A stretch of 64,000 bases of DNA from Mogibacterium sp. (GTDB lineage Bacteria; Bacillota; Clostridia; Peptostreptococcales; Anaerovoracaceae). The stretch spans positions 186,001-250,000 of the forward strand of contig JAFWGQ010000014.1 of the NCBI GenBank assembly GCA_017512365.1, read 5' to 3'. Shown here piece by piece: positions 25,344-32,160 of this stretch (positions are counted from its first letter, which is position 1; every line of letters starts with the position of its first letter). A program made the position numbers and the translations under genes. Below the pieces are notes generated by a model. That model was not told where the DNA came from. It worked only from the letters and a program-made list of their open reading frames with translations, and made no database searches.

Positions 25344-25468
25344 CGCTCTGCTCCTTTAGTCCGTTCTCTTTGTAAAACCGCAAACCATACTGTAGGGCAT
25401 ATACTGATACAAGTGCCTTTGTGCTTGCATTTGTCACAATAGGATTTCATTATTTCAAGGTCACTCAT
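25331..25468 (-). CDS. Small Cys-rich phage protein (45 aa)
   Basis: A 45-codon frame starting MSDLEIMKSYCDKCKHKG and containing CxxC and CISIC. Its ATG lies in GACGATGAGTGA, the end of the upstream gene, and its own end overlaps the DUF6275 start. Two Cys pairs spaced by eight residues suggest metal binding. Coupling on both sides and conserved cysteines support it as a real gene. Confidence 0.6.
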   Translation of the reverse strand: MSDLEIMKSYCDKCKHKGTCISICPTVWFAVLQRERTKGAERWNT

Positions 25469-25781
25469 CGTCTACTCCTTCCCCGATGTTCTCGATAACC
25501 TCTACATAGCAGTTGTAGTACATGATTCTCTGACCATTGAGGTCAAACTTTACGATACCGCCCTCTGTGGTTTCCAGATCTATTTTGCCTTTGTAAGTCT
25601 TGAGAATTTCTCCGTCTGCTGTGTATACAGTTACAGTTCTATCCAAGCCACCACCCAAATCTGACTTGATGTCCTTGCCCATTCGTTTGAACGCTTGCGA
25701 GTTGTAGCAACACGCTCCTATCCCTATTGCGAGTGTGAGTATGATCGTCGTAACAAGTATCGTTTTCCATCCGCTATTCAT
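25461..25781 (-). CDS. Membrane-anchored small phage protein
   Basis: Encodes 106 residues. Residues 5-25 (WKTILVTTIILTLAIGIGACC) form an N-terminal membrane anchor or lipoprotein-type signal. The rest (GLDRTVTVYTADGEILKTYKGKIDLE) resembles a widespread small phage protein in which an extracytoplasmic beta domain follows one helix. Role unknown; superinfection or envelope functions are possible. The end (EGVDDE) overlaps the next gene's ATG. Confidence 0.65.
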   Translation of the reverse strand: MNSGWKTILVTTIILTLAIGIGACCYNSQAFKRMGKDIKSDLGGGLDRTVTVYTADGEILKTYKGKIDLETTEGGIVKFDLNGQRIMYYNCYVEVIENIGEGVDDE

Positions 25782-26073
25782 CGTATGCTCCTTTCATCCT
25801 CACTCCACAGTTAGGGCAGAAGTTCATTGCTGAAACTCCAAGAGGCTCGATTACTCCCTTCCCACATTCGGAACATTTTCTATGAGTCCACTTGTGTCCA
25901 TTATCTTGCTCGGTAATTATCCACTCGCCCTGCTTCGGCTCGATGGTCGGTGCTTTCAGAATATTCTGCTTCAAGTTCTCAAGCACTATTTTGACATCAG
26001 AATTGCTGAATTTCTTGATGTCGGTATCTATGTACTTTCTTATCAGCGTATCCACCTCTATGTACTTACTCAT
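25774..26073 (-). CDS. Zinc-ribbon phage protein
   Basis: Encodes 99 residues from the ATG at 26071-26073 (MSKYIEVDTLIRKYI), which lies inside the DDE-stop of the upstream gene. A helical N-terminal half is followed by a Cys4 zinc ribbon: RKCSECGKG and NFCPNCGVRM, with an intervening hydrophobic segment. This two-part design (helical region, APTIEPKQGEW, zinc ribbon) is very common in early regions of Firmicute phages. No catalytic function is known. Confidence 0.75.
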   Translation of the reverse strand: MSKYIEVDTLIRKYIDTDIKKFSNSDVKIVLENLKQNILKAPTIEPKQGEWIITEQDNGHKWTHRKCSECGKGVIEPLGVSAMNFCPNCGVRMKGAYDE

Positions 26074-26398
26074 CGTCTGCTCCTTCCCACGGCTCTGGTA
26101 ATGGCATCCATGCGACCACGCGCTTGATTTCGTTACTCTTGTCACCATTAAGGCAATTCCATCCATCATCGTAGCGAAGCACCTGACACCATCCGTATCT
26201 GTTGTCATCAGCGCATTGATATGTCAGATATGATTCCCCGTTCTCTTCGGGCAACCTCTCGCTACACGGAATCCACATACTGCTTGCAACCATGTCCATT
26301 AGCATGTCCATGCACTCAAGAGTTATTCGCCCTACACCGTTGCCATCATAATCAAATACAGCTTTCCCTTTAGGTGTATCGTATTCTTTTCTATTCAT
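26066..26398 (-). CDS. DUF551 domain protein
   Basis: Encodes 110 residues. The C-terminal half, SMWIPCSERLPEENGESYLTYQ to VVAWMPLPEPW, is the DUF551 signature, a small domain typical of phage and host-accessory genes whose function is unknown. The first 40 residues are a separate helical part. The gene starts eight bases inside the upstream 55-codon gene and its DDE end overlaps the next ATG. Confidence 0.8.
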   Translation of the reverse strand: MNRKEYDTPKGKAVFDYDGNGVGRITLECMDMLMDMVASSMWIPCSERLPEENGESYLTYQCADDNRYGWCQVLRYDDGWNCLNGDKSNEIKRVVAWMPLPEPWEGADDE

Positions 26399-26558
26399 CG
26401 TCTGTTCCTTCCACTTTGGGGCACCTCTTCAATATTTGCCTTATTTTCGCTTGCCACAGATCTTGGCTCGGTTTGTTCCGTATGCACCTGCTACACGGAT
26501 ATGCCTTTGCATCAAACCACTCATAGTAGCAATTGCTACAGTTTCTATCTTCATCCAT
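26391..26558 (-). CDS. Small zinc-finger-like phage protein (55 aa)
   Basis: A 55-codon frame beginning MDEDRNCSNCYYEWFDAKAY with CxxC and PCSRC, then a Lys-rich tail ending EGTDDE. AAGGAG lies 11 bases upstream. The C-terminal DDE codons overlap the start of the DUF551 gene. Two CxxC pairs 13 residues apart point to a small zinc finger. Confidence 0.6.
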   Translation of the reverse strand: MDEDRNCSNCYYEWFDAKAYPCSRCIRNKPSQDLWQAKIRQILKRCPKVEGTDDE

Positions 26559-26587
26559 TTGGCTTCTCTCTCCTTATCTATAAATGG

Positions 26588-26657
26588 ATCAGCGGAGCGG
26601 ATGATTTTTGAGCGAAACAATTACAACTATGCGATAACGATTTTCCGCCCCGCTGAT
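26588..26657 (-). repeat. Long-loop inverted repeat in phage intergenic region
   Basis: 14-base arms at 26588-26601 (ATCAGCGGAGCGGA) and 26644-26657 (TCCGCCCCGCTGAT) are complementary except for one A-C/G-U position, separated by 42 A/T-rich bases. The element fills the 111-base gap between the DUF3102 gene and the small zinc-finger gene. No U-run follows either arm, so it is not a simple terminator. It may be a processed RNA structure or protein binding site. Confidence 0.5.
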
Positions 26658-26669
26658 ACATGTATAGGA

Positions 26670-27668
26670 TCAGCTCTCAGCAATCAGTTGCGTATATACT
26701 TCCGTCATCCTGAGCGCAAGAGCATTGTCCTTGTCGTGGGTCCTGTCTATCAGGGTTTTGATCTTGCCGACGATATCCTGCAGCTGGTCACAGAGGACCT
26801 TGAACTCCATCAGGTCCGTATTGCTCAGCTTGGCCTTTTCCGCCTCCAGCTTTTCTACAGTCTCCTGAAGCAGCATGATCTCATCAGTGTTCTTTGCGAT
26901 CTCGGCAGCTGACTCTGTCAGCGCGTCCTCTCTGGCCTTCTTCTCTATCTCCGCTCTGGACTCCTCGATTCCTTTCCGGACCTCTTCATCCTTGGCAGCC
27001 TCAAGAGCCTTCTGCTTTTCCTTCTGCTTTTTGAGCTTGGCCTTGGCGTCTTCGAGATCCTTCTTTACCGATTCGAGTTCCTCGGCGGCCGCCTTGTAAC
27101 TTCTCAGCTCCTCAGTCATGTGCTCGATATTCGCTTCCATGTCGGCCTTCTCCTGCTCATATGGAGAGAACACGGTCATTTCGGCCTCATGGCGCTTGTC
27201 TTCTTCCTCTTTGACTCGCCTCTTGAGCGTCTGTATTTCTTCCTTGAGTTCGCGGACTGTCATGTCGCTCACATCATGGGTCTCAATGATCTCCGCAGCG
27301 ACCTCTTCCGGTGCTGCCAAAAGCGCCCAAACCGTTGAAATTCTCAAATCCGTAAACGTTTCCGTTTTTGAAAACAGGCTGTTTTCATCGTCCATTTTTT
27401 CGGACAGTTTCATCATTTTTTCAGCCTTGCTCTTCGAGAATTCGAGGTTGTCCGTACACCATTCCTCGAACTGCCCGTGCGGGATCCGGCTCTTGATCTC
27501 TATGAGGCGCCTGCCGGCATCGGCCAGCATCGTGGCGCTCATGGCGGCGAGGCTCTCGGCCTGCTTGTATCTGACATTGACCTCAGCTGTCAGCTGTTCA
27601 GTGCTCATGCTCTCGAGACTGACCTCTGTCTGATATGCGACATCTATTGCATTCATGCTGTCTGACAT
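26670..27668 (-). CDS. DUF3102 coiled-coil phage protein
   Basis: Encodes 332 residues. Residues 1 to about 125 carry the DUF3102 pattern (DAGRRLIEIKSRIPHGQFEEWC, SKSKAEKMMKLSEKM, TVWALLAAPEEVA). A long charged coiled coil follows from about 130 to 300 (LESVKKDLEDAKAKLKKQK). DUF3102 proteins occur next to phage and plasmid replication or partition-like genes; their role is not established. The start overlaps the PcfJ-like gene end by 16 bases. An ATG four codons in (MNAIDVAY) is an alternative. Confidence 0.8.
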   Translation of the reverse strand: MSDSMNAIDVAYQTEVSLESMSTEQLTAEVNVRYKQAESLAAMSATMLADAGRRLIEIKSRIPHGQFEEWCTDNLEFSKSKAEKMMKLSEKMDDENSLFSKTETFTDLRISTVWALLAAPEEVAAEIIETHDVSDMTVRELKEEIQTLKRRVKEEEDKRHEAEMTVFSPYEQEKADMEANIEHMTEELRSYKAAAEELESVKKDLEDAKAKLKKQKEKQKALEAAKDEEVRKGIEESRAEIEKKAREDALTESAAEIAKNTDEIMLLQETVEKLEAEKAKLSNTDLMEFKVLCDQLQDIVGKIKTLIDRTHDKDNALALRMTEVYTQLIAES

Positions 27669-29185
27669 GTCTTACCCTCCTTGATCATCTTCTGAAAATG
27701 CTTCTCAAATCCTTTTCTGAAAGCTTCCACCTCCGGAGTCATGCTGCAGTTATGACTTCCTCTGCATTGCACGACCACTCCGGTCAGAGGATCTATTTCG
27801 AGCGTGTAGTACGGCATCATGACTTCATCTGCCTTCCGGACGAAATATATGAGTGCTTGTCCTGAGGCTACCCTCTCGCCATAGGTCCTCACGCAGTGAT
27901 GGAGCACCTCGCTTTCCTTGTTCAGGTCTCCCTGGCTCTTCGCGCAGAGAATGACGAGACCGTTGTTTTTATAATCGACATCCACCGCATGCTCGCGGAT
28001 CTGCTTGTCTATCAGAGAGTTCTTCTGAGCTTCGTACAGCTCCATAGCTTCGTCATGGGCTGCCACAAGATCGTCCGGGAACAAGATCCTCTTTCTTCTG
28101 AGGTCCCATCCGAGGGCTTTGGCGTTCCTGATATAGTCCGCATACAGGACAGCATCCTTCCTGCTCTGCCCGGTCATGTACTTGTAGTACTTCTCGAGCG
28201 TCGTGACTCCCTCGATAATGTGGATGTATCCCTCCGCCCGATAGGAATGCAGCAGGTCAGCCCAGGCCTCGAAGTTTTCCACAATGAATTTTCGGTCCTT
28301 TTCCGAAGCCTTCTGGAACGCCCGCAGTTCTGTTGAATTGATGTCCTCACTGATACCGGCCTTGCGGAGAGCCGTGACCCATTTCTTCGGAAGCCGGAGG
28401 GACTTCTCTATGGACTTGCCTCTGATGTTTACGGCGCCCTGATAGTTGAACCCGTCTATCCTGTCTCTGGCCAGCCGGCCAAAGCCTCCTTTCCTCAGCA
28501 GTTCCAGCGCCGGATACTTCATCTGCATCGCGATCCACGTCACGACAGACGACCATTCCATCCTTCTCCTCAGGTCCTCACCAGCCAGATATCTACAGTC
28601 GCTGTTCGATATGATCTCATCGATGCCTTCTGTGAAGATATGCATCGTATATTTGCTCATGCAGTATGGCGCTGCAGGGAGCGGGGCTACATTTAAGCTT
28701 TTCAGCTCTTCCCAGAACTGCGAGCCGCTGTACCATCCGTCTTTATATCTCCAGTGCCGCTGCTCGTCCGCATTGATCTCGAACACCTCATTGATGTACT
28801 TGTAGAGCTGGGCCCTGGCGAAATCTTCGAATCTGACGAGGATGTCATGAGAGACTACCCAGAGGCTCTTCCCGTCTGCCGCGAAGGTCAGCAGCCTATG
28901 CTGTTCTTCATAGCATTTACGGCCTCTGCCCGCTGACAGGCAGATCGCCTGCGTGTCACAGCTTGGACATATATCCTGCAGGCCGTGCATGCGCGAATAC
29001 TCTCCCGGAGCGATATCGAATTCATAACCGCAGTTGGTGCAGACGCACTTGTTCTTCTTTCCGTCGTAGAGAAGGAACTTGCCTCTGATGCACTCCTCCC
29101 GGAAATGCCATTCCGTATCCGGATGCGCCGGCGGGATCCTGCTTCCTACATCCCGGATGAATTCTTCTTTTGTCATGGTGCGCAC
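27653..29185 (-). CDS. PcfJ-like protein
   Basis: Encodes 510 residues. An N-terminal zinc ribbon has CTNC (49-52) and CPSC (73-76). The centre is helical and rich in Trp/Tyr. The C-terminus contains the PcfJ signature: EVLHHCVRTYGERVASGQ, FVRKADE, YYTLEID and VVQCRGSHNCSMTPEV. PcfJ was first seen on conjugative plasmid pCF10; homologues are common in phages and integrative elements next to PcfK. Function is unknown. It follows the PcfK-like gene by three bases. Confidence 0.85.
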   Translation of the reverse strand: MRTMTKEEFIRDVGSRIPPAHPDTEWHFREECIRGKFLLYDGKKNKCVCTNCGYEFDIAPGEYSRMHGLQDICPSCDTQAICLSAGRGRKCYEEQHRLLTFAADGKSLWVVSHDILVRFEDFARAQLYKYINEVFEINADEQRHWRYKDGWYSGSQFWEELKSLNVAPLPAAPYCMSKYTMHIFTEGIDEIISNSDCRYLAGEDLRRRMEWSSVVTWIAMQMKYPALELLRKGGFGRLARDRIDGFNYQGAVNIRGKSIEKSLRLPKKWVTALRKAGISEDINSTELRAFQKASEKDRKFIVENFEAWADLLHSYRAEGYIHIIEGVTTLEKYYKYMTGQSRKDAVLYADYIRNAKALGWDLRRKRILFPDDLVAAHDEAMELYEAQKNSLIDKQIREHAVDVDYKNNGLVILCAKSQGDLNKESEVLHHCVRTYGERVASGQALIYFVRKADEVMMPYYTLEIDPLTGVVVQCRGSHNCSMTPEVEAFRKGFEKHFQKMIKEGKTCQTA

Positions 29186-29188
29186 CTC

Positions 29189-29509
29189 CTAAAAGAGGTC
29201 GAGCACGTTAGTGCGCTCTGCAGGCTGCGTGGACTGTCCGATCATCTGCGGAGTAATCCCGTAGTATTCGTCGATCATTGCATGTGCCTCTTTAGGCGGA
29301 ATGTAGGCGCAGTTGCCCTTCTTTCTCTTTCTGGCCTCGGCCCACAGCTTCTCATGGGCTGTCTTGAGCTTCTTGTCCTCTTCCAGGATCTTCATGGCGA
29401 TGCTGCTGTTGGTGCAGATCTCCGTCAGATGCTCTTCGATGGCAAAAGCTATGGGATCATCGATTTCCATAGCTTCCTTTGTAATCTTCTCTATTGCTTT
29501 GTCTATCAC
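29189..29509 (-). CDS. PcfK-like protein (AcrIIA9-related family)
   Basis: Encodes 106 residues: a helical, acidic N-terminus (AIEKITKEAMEIDDPIAFAI), a segment KLWAEARKRKKGN, then AYIPPKEAHAMIDEYYGI, which matches the PcfK core (a small residue cluster, then an acidic helix ending in a Tyr/Phe pair). PcfK-like proteins include the Cas9 inhibitor family AcrIIA9, established by others for some members. Whether this one inhibits any Cas9 cannot be seen from sequence. It is coupled to the PcfJ-like gene. Confidence 0.65.
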   Translation of the reverse strand: MIDKAIEKITKEAMEIDDPIAFAIEEHLTEICTNSSIAMKILEEDKKLKTAHEKLWAEARKRKKGNCAYIPPKEAHAMIDEYYGITPQMIGQSTQPAERTNVLDLF

Positions 29510-29706
29510 CTTATTTCTCCTTTCATTTCACTCCTGATGAAGCGTATGTGGATGGCGGGCTTATTGTTCGGTTTATCCTTATTCTCATATTCAATTGTTG
29601 CCCGCCATCCAGCTGTTATCGAGCTACTGCAGGAAGGGCTCTCGATTGTTCCTGTCTCTGTTTCTGATGAGCCAACTGAATGACTCTAGCCCCCGTTTCG
29701 CTCGAT
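29510..29706 (-). other. Phage intergenic region with long-loop inverted repeat
   Basis: Part of the 322-base gap 29510-29831. Perfect 11-base arms GGATGGCGGGC (29550-29560) and GCCCGCCATCC (29600-29610) enclose 39 A/T-rich bases. Between this and the tRNA-like element a short minus frame without an ATG reads WRATIEYENKDKPNN, which looks protein-like but has no start; it could be a gene remnant. The stretch 29783-29831 shows nothing further. Confidence 0.5.
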
Positions 29707-29782
29707 TGGAGGCGCTCCCGGGACTCGGACCCGGATCCGATCTGGGATGCAATTGATCTGTGCTTCCGTTACACCAAGCGCC
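29707..29782 (-). tRNA. tRNA-like element with aberrant anticodon arm
   Basis: Exactly 76 bases including an encoded CCA (29707-29709). The acceptor pairs GGCGCTT with GAGCGCC (one G-U); the D arm GTGT-AACGGAA-GCAC forms; the T arm is CCGGG-TCCGAGT-CCCGG with a C replacing the usual T55. The 17 bases where the anticodon arm should be (around ATCAATTGCATCCCAG) cannot make a five-base-pair stem in any register I tried. It is probably a decayed or unusual phage tRNA; amino-acid identity cannot be assigned. Confidence 0.5.
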
Positions 29783-29831
29783 ATATTCAGAAACGGGCAG
29801 GAGGCAAGTGCTTGTTATGAAAGAGGTTCGC

Positions 29832-30149
29832 TTATCGGTTCCTCCCGCCCGTATTCTTCTGTTGTCTGGCTCTGGCGCGAGCCTTTTTGATAGCCCACTG
29901 CCTCGCCTCTTCTTTTCTCCTCTTCATAAAGGCTTCGGAGATCCTACGGTTCTCTTCATCGAATCTGTCCTGAGCCCTCTTTCTTCTTTCCTCCCGAAGC
30001 TGCTCTTCGGATCTGAATCTACAGTGCCAGATCCCTGACCAGCTGATATGGTGTTCGCATCTGTAGCAGCAGTCTGCACACACCCGCCTGCCTGTCTTCC
30101 TGCAGGTCGGGCCCCAACAGTGGCATTCCGCGAGCGTGACACCACACAA
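29832..30149 (-). CDS. Cys-rich zinc-cluster phage protein, start uncertain
   Basis: The minus frame carries a dense Cys/His cluster: ICSLCG (just upstream of the proposed start), ECHCWGPTCRK, VCADCCYRCEHH and WHCRF, followed by an Arg/Glu/Lys-rich helix and a basic tail (KKARARARQQ). No ATG or GTG lies near; a TTG at 30147-30149 is the nearest start, though the CSLC pair just before it looks part of the protein. Translation could come from reinitiation after the wHTH gene's stop (30167) or a frameshift. The pattern resembles Cys-rich proteins seen in Clostridial prophages. No function known. Confidence 0.5.
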   Translation of the reverse strand: MCGVTLAECHCWGPTCRKTGRRVCADCCYRCEHHISWSGIWHCRFRSEEQLREERRKRAQDRFDEENRRISEAFMKRRKEEARQWAIKKARARARQQKNTGGRNR

Positions 30150-30166
30150 GCTACAGATGTAATCGC

Positions 30167-30418
30167 CTACTTCGGGAAGGCCGGCATCCTCATGAGTTCG
30201 AACACTGCCTGATACATCCCGTCCTCCGTGACCATCGAAGACACCTGTATCGGATATCCCTTCTTCCGGAGTGCTGTGATGTCCTTGACTATCGTGCCCC
30301 GGTGGACATTGAAAAGCTTCGCCAGCTTCCCACCGGTCGCTCCGCCCGGCTCCGATATGCACTTGAGGACGCGGCTCTGTCTGTAGCTGTCTTTCTGTTC
30401 TTTGGTCAACCCCATCAT
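30167..30418 (-). CDS. Winged-helix DNA-binding protein
   Basis: Encodes 83 residues. VLKCISEPGGATGGKLAKLFNVHRGTIVKDITALRKKGYPI is a clear HTH_11/DeoR-type winged helix: a scaffold helix, a turn after KLAKLF, and the recognition helix TIVKDITALR. A short C-terminal sequence follows. It is probably a small phage regulator. Its start follows the PC4-like gene by one base and its stop lies inside the Cys-rich frame. Confidence 0.75.
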   Translation of the reverse strand: MMGLTKEQKDSYRQSRVLKCISEPGGATGGKLAKLFNVHRGTIVKDITALRKKGYPIQVSSMVTEDGMYQAVFELMRMPAFPK

Positions 30419-30419
30419 T

Positions 30420-30647
30420 TCACCTCCCGAGCACCTCTATGAGTGCTTTGCTGAGGATCCTCGCTTCGTCCTCCGAGAGCGTGACGCCTCTGCTCATTTT
30501 CGAGTGATCCGGATTCCAGTCTCTGATATCCAGCTTCTCTGCTCCGTCGTTCCAGGCGACGACATTTGCTTCTTTGGTCCAGCCTGTTCTCTCATTCCTG
30601 TTCAGCACCGCGAGATGCCTTCTGATTTCATACTTGAGTTCTGCCAT
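30420..30647 (-). CDS. PC4/YdbC-like ssDNA-binding protein
   Basis: Encodes 75 residues from the ATG at 30645-30647, preceded by AGGAGG. AELKYEIRRHLAVLNRN, GWTKEANVVAWNDGAEKLDIRDWNPDHSKMSRGVTLSEDEA is the full YdbC/PC4 pattern: a strand-rich single-stranded-DNA-binding fold followed by a short helix. YdbC-type proteins bind ssDNA and occur in phages near replication genes. An in-frame upstream extension exists but lacks a sensible start. Confidence 0.88.
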   Translation of the reverse strand: MAELKYEIRRHLAVLNRNERTGWTKEANVVAWNDGAEKLDIRDWNPDHSKMSRGVTLSEDEARILSKALIEVLGR

Positions 30648-30648
30648 G

Positions 30649-30825
30649 CTATGCTGCCCTCCTCTGCATCTTTGCCTGTTTCCTCTTGGCCTTTTGCTTC
30701 TTCCTGAGAGCACGGGCCTTCTGCGGAGTCGGTTTCGCGTTTTCTTTCTGCTTTTGTTTGCTTGCCTTACGGATGTTTTCCCTTGCTATGCTGCGGAGCA
30801 TCTTCCTCCCTGATGATTTCTTCAT
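30649..30825 (-). CDS. Highly basic small phage protein (58 aa)
   Basis: Encodes 58 residues from the ATG at 30823-30825, preceded by a perfect AGGAGGT at 30831-30837. A farther upstream ATG in the same frame is not credible because it lies inside the next gene. About half the residues are Lys or Arg (KQKQKENAKPTPQKA, RKKQKAKRKQAKMQRR), so nucleic-acid binding is likely. No fold or family is recognised. Confidence 0.65.
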   Translation of the reverse strand: MKKSSGRKMLRSIARENIRKASKQKQKENAKPTPQKARALRKKQKAKRKQAKMQRRAA

Positions 30826-30827
30826 AA

Positions 30828-30983
30828 TTAACCTCCTATAACTGAGAGCATGAAGCCGATCCCGAACAGACTCGCCCATCCGATGAAACCTTCAGCCATT
30901 TCGAGAATCTCTGCGCTCCTCTCTTCCTTTCTTTCCTGTCTTTTCCTCTCAGTGAGGACCCTGCGGATCTCGTTGTCACTCAT
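30828..30983 (-). CDS. Small phage protein with C-terminal membrane helix (51 aa)
   Basis: A 51-codon frame starting MSDNEIRRVLTERKRQERK. Its first half is charged and its second (FIGWASLFGIGFMLSVIG) is a single membrane helix. The ATG overlaps the end of the XRE gene and the stop overlaps the ribosome binding site of the basic 58-residue gene. Tail-anchored small proteins of this type are common in phage early regions. Function unknown. Confidence 0.55.
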   Translation of the reverse strand: MSDNEIRRVLTERKRQERKEERSAEILEMAEGFIGWASLFGIGFMLSVIGG

Positions 30984-31191
30984 CGTAGTAACCTCCCTTG
31001 TATTTCTTCATGAATAGGATCTCGTAGTCGAGGACCCTCATGATGGCCAGCATGTTATCCATCCTCGGGGATGTCTTGTCTGCCTCGATGTTGTGAATGG
31101 TGCCTGGACTCAACCCGGTCATGTTGGCCAACTGCTCAACCGTGAGGCCTTTCCTCTTGCGAGCCTTTTTGACTATCTGTCCTGTTGTCAT
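30976..31191 (-). CDS. XRE-family helix-turn-helix regulator
   Basis: Encodes 71 residues. QIVKKARKRKGLTVEQLANMTGLSPGTIHNIEADKTSPRMDNMLAIMRVLDY covers the whole five-helix XRE fold, with the recognition helix at SPGTIHNIE. At 71 residues it is a minimal DNA-binding domain, like phage Cro or small repressors. With no CI-like repressor in view, it is a candidate for a Cro-type switch protein. Confidence 0.85.
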   Translation of the reverse strand: MTTGQIVKKARKRKGLTVEQLANMTGLSPGTIHNIEADKTSPRMDNMLAIMRVLDYEILFMKKYKGGYYDE

Positions 31192-31208
31192 GCTCCTATG
31201 ATTCCCCT

Positions 31209-31388
31209 CTATAGGCCATTGCTCTCAGCACGCTTCGCGATCATTATCGAAGCACTGTGGAGCCCATCGGCCTGCCCCCAAAAGTATTGTTGTTCCTCAT
31301 ATGTTTCTGCCTTTTCGGCAAGGACTTGACACCTGTCGATGGCGTTATTGATGACTGTGAGGATTGTCGCTTTTTCTTTTCGGTCCAT
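31209..31388 (-). CDS. Small phage protein (59 aa)
   Basis: A 59-codon frame starting MDRKEKATILTVINNAIDRC, with a helical centre (EKAETYEEQQYFWGQADGL) and end (IAKRAESNGL). It starts five bases after the stop of the HTH gene at 31394 and fills the gap to the XRE gene. A two- or three-helix protein is likely; family unknown. Confidence 0.5.
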   Translation of the reverse strand: MDRKEKATILTVINNAIDRCQVLAEKAETYEEQQYFWGQADGLHSASIMIAKRAESNGL

Positions 31389-31393
31389 CTTGC

Positions 31394-31597
31394 CTACCCT
31401 ATTGCCTCTGCTCTTCTTATGCGCTCTCTCGCCATTTCGATGATCCTGGATCGCATTTCCTGCTGATCTTTTTCGGGCTGCTCTTTCTGCAGCTTCTGGC
31501 TCATGGCCTGTTTGCTGATACCATATGCCTCAGCGAGTTGTGTCAGACTTATCCCGGTCTCAGAAAGAGTCATTTTTACTATCTTGTTTGTGTCCAT
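31394..31597 (-). CDS. Small helix-turn-helix protein
   Basis: Encodes 67 residues. KMTLSETGISLTQLAEAYGISKQAMSQKLQ is a compact HTH with recognition helix at SKQAMSQKL, of the kind seen in Cro-like or resolvase-type phage regulators. AGGAGC lies upstream of the start. The rest is charged and helical (RSRIIEMARERIRR). It is the second gene of the early cluster. Confidence 0.7.
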   Translation of the reverse strand: MDTNKIVKMTLSETGISLTQLAEAYGISKQAMSQKLQKEQPEKDQQEMRSRIIEMARERIRRAEAIG

Positions 31598-31599
31598 AC

Positions 31600-32028
31600 C
31601 TATGCTCCTTTTCTTGATTCTTCTGTTTGTATATCTGCAGTCTTGCCTATAAGCTCGAACTTCCTATCTTGCTGCTGTTCTTTGTAGAAATCATCACATA
31701 CCATGCCATCAATGAATACTTTGCATCCCTTCTTTAGGCACATAGCCTTCTTGGCTCTCCCATCAAATTCACCAGACCTGTTTTTCGGTCTTTCGCAGTG
31801 GTTGCATTCTATGCATCTGTGGTCGCATCCTTTCAGCTCCATTTCCTCAGCTAAAGATTCCGGCTCCCTCTCAATGCAGGTATAGTAGATAATGAAATTG
31901 TCACCGTATCTTTCGTATGTAGGATTGAAGTTGGCGAGCCTCTTCATCTCTTTGTTGAAGATTTCCACTGATTCAGCCAGCGTGTTTCCTTCGCACAATG
32001 CACACTGTTTATATTTGTGATCTTTCAT
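31600..32028 (-). CDS. Cys-rich phage protein of unknown function
   Basis: Encodes 142 residues from the ATG at 32026-32028, which has GGAGG eight bases upstream (32036-32040). An in-frame ATG six codons earlier overlaps the terminator U-tract and is less likely. Cysteines cluster at the start (YKQCALCEGN) and in the middle (CDHRCIECNHCERPKN), with later KGCKVFIDG and VCDDF. No family is recognised. It is the first phage gene after the host junction. Confidence 0.6.
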   Translation of the reverse strand: MKDHKYKQCALCEGNTLAESVEIFNKEMKRLANFNPTYERYGDNFIIYYTCIEREPESLAEEMELKGCDHRCIECNHCERPKNRSGEFDGRAKKAMCLKKGCKVFIDGMVCDDFYKEQQQDRKFELIGKTADIQTEESRKGA

Positions 32029-32044
32029 TTTTCCTTCCTCCATC

Positions 32045-32080
32045 AAAAAAAACAGGAACTACTTTCACGTAGTTCCTGTT
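32045..32080 (-). terminator. Strong hairpin with U-tract at prophage edge
   Basis: AACAGGAACTAC (32051-32062) and GTAGTTCCTGTT (32069-32080) form a perfect 12-bp stem with a six-base loop. The minus strand then runs into eight Ts (32045-32052). It ends minus-strand transcription coming from bioY, 106 bases upstream. The U-tract abuts the ribosome binding site of the first phage gene, so reading into the prophage needs passage of this signal or a start very near it. Confidence 0.8.
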
Positions 32081-32160
32081 ATAGCATTCTTGCCTTTTAG
32101 GGCCTTATCTCGTCTTTTGAATTATGATTTTAGGAATAGTTACGTATCTTCAGTACGGCC

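Noticed and set aside
28985..29683. 232-codon plus-strand frame through the PcfJ/PcfK region
   Set aside because: Opposite to all phage genes and overlapping two strong coding genes.
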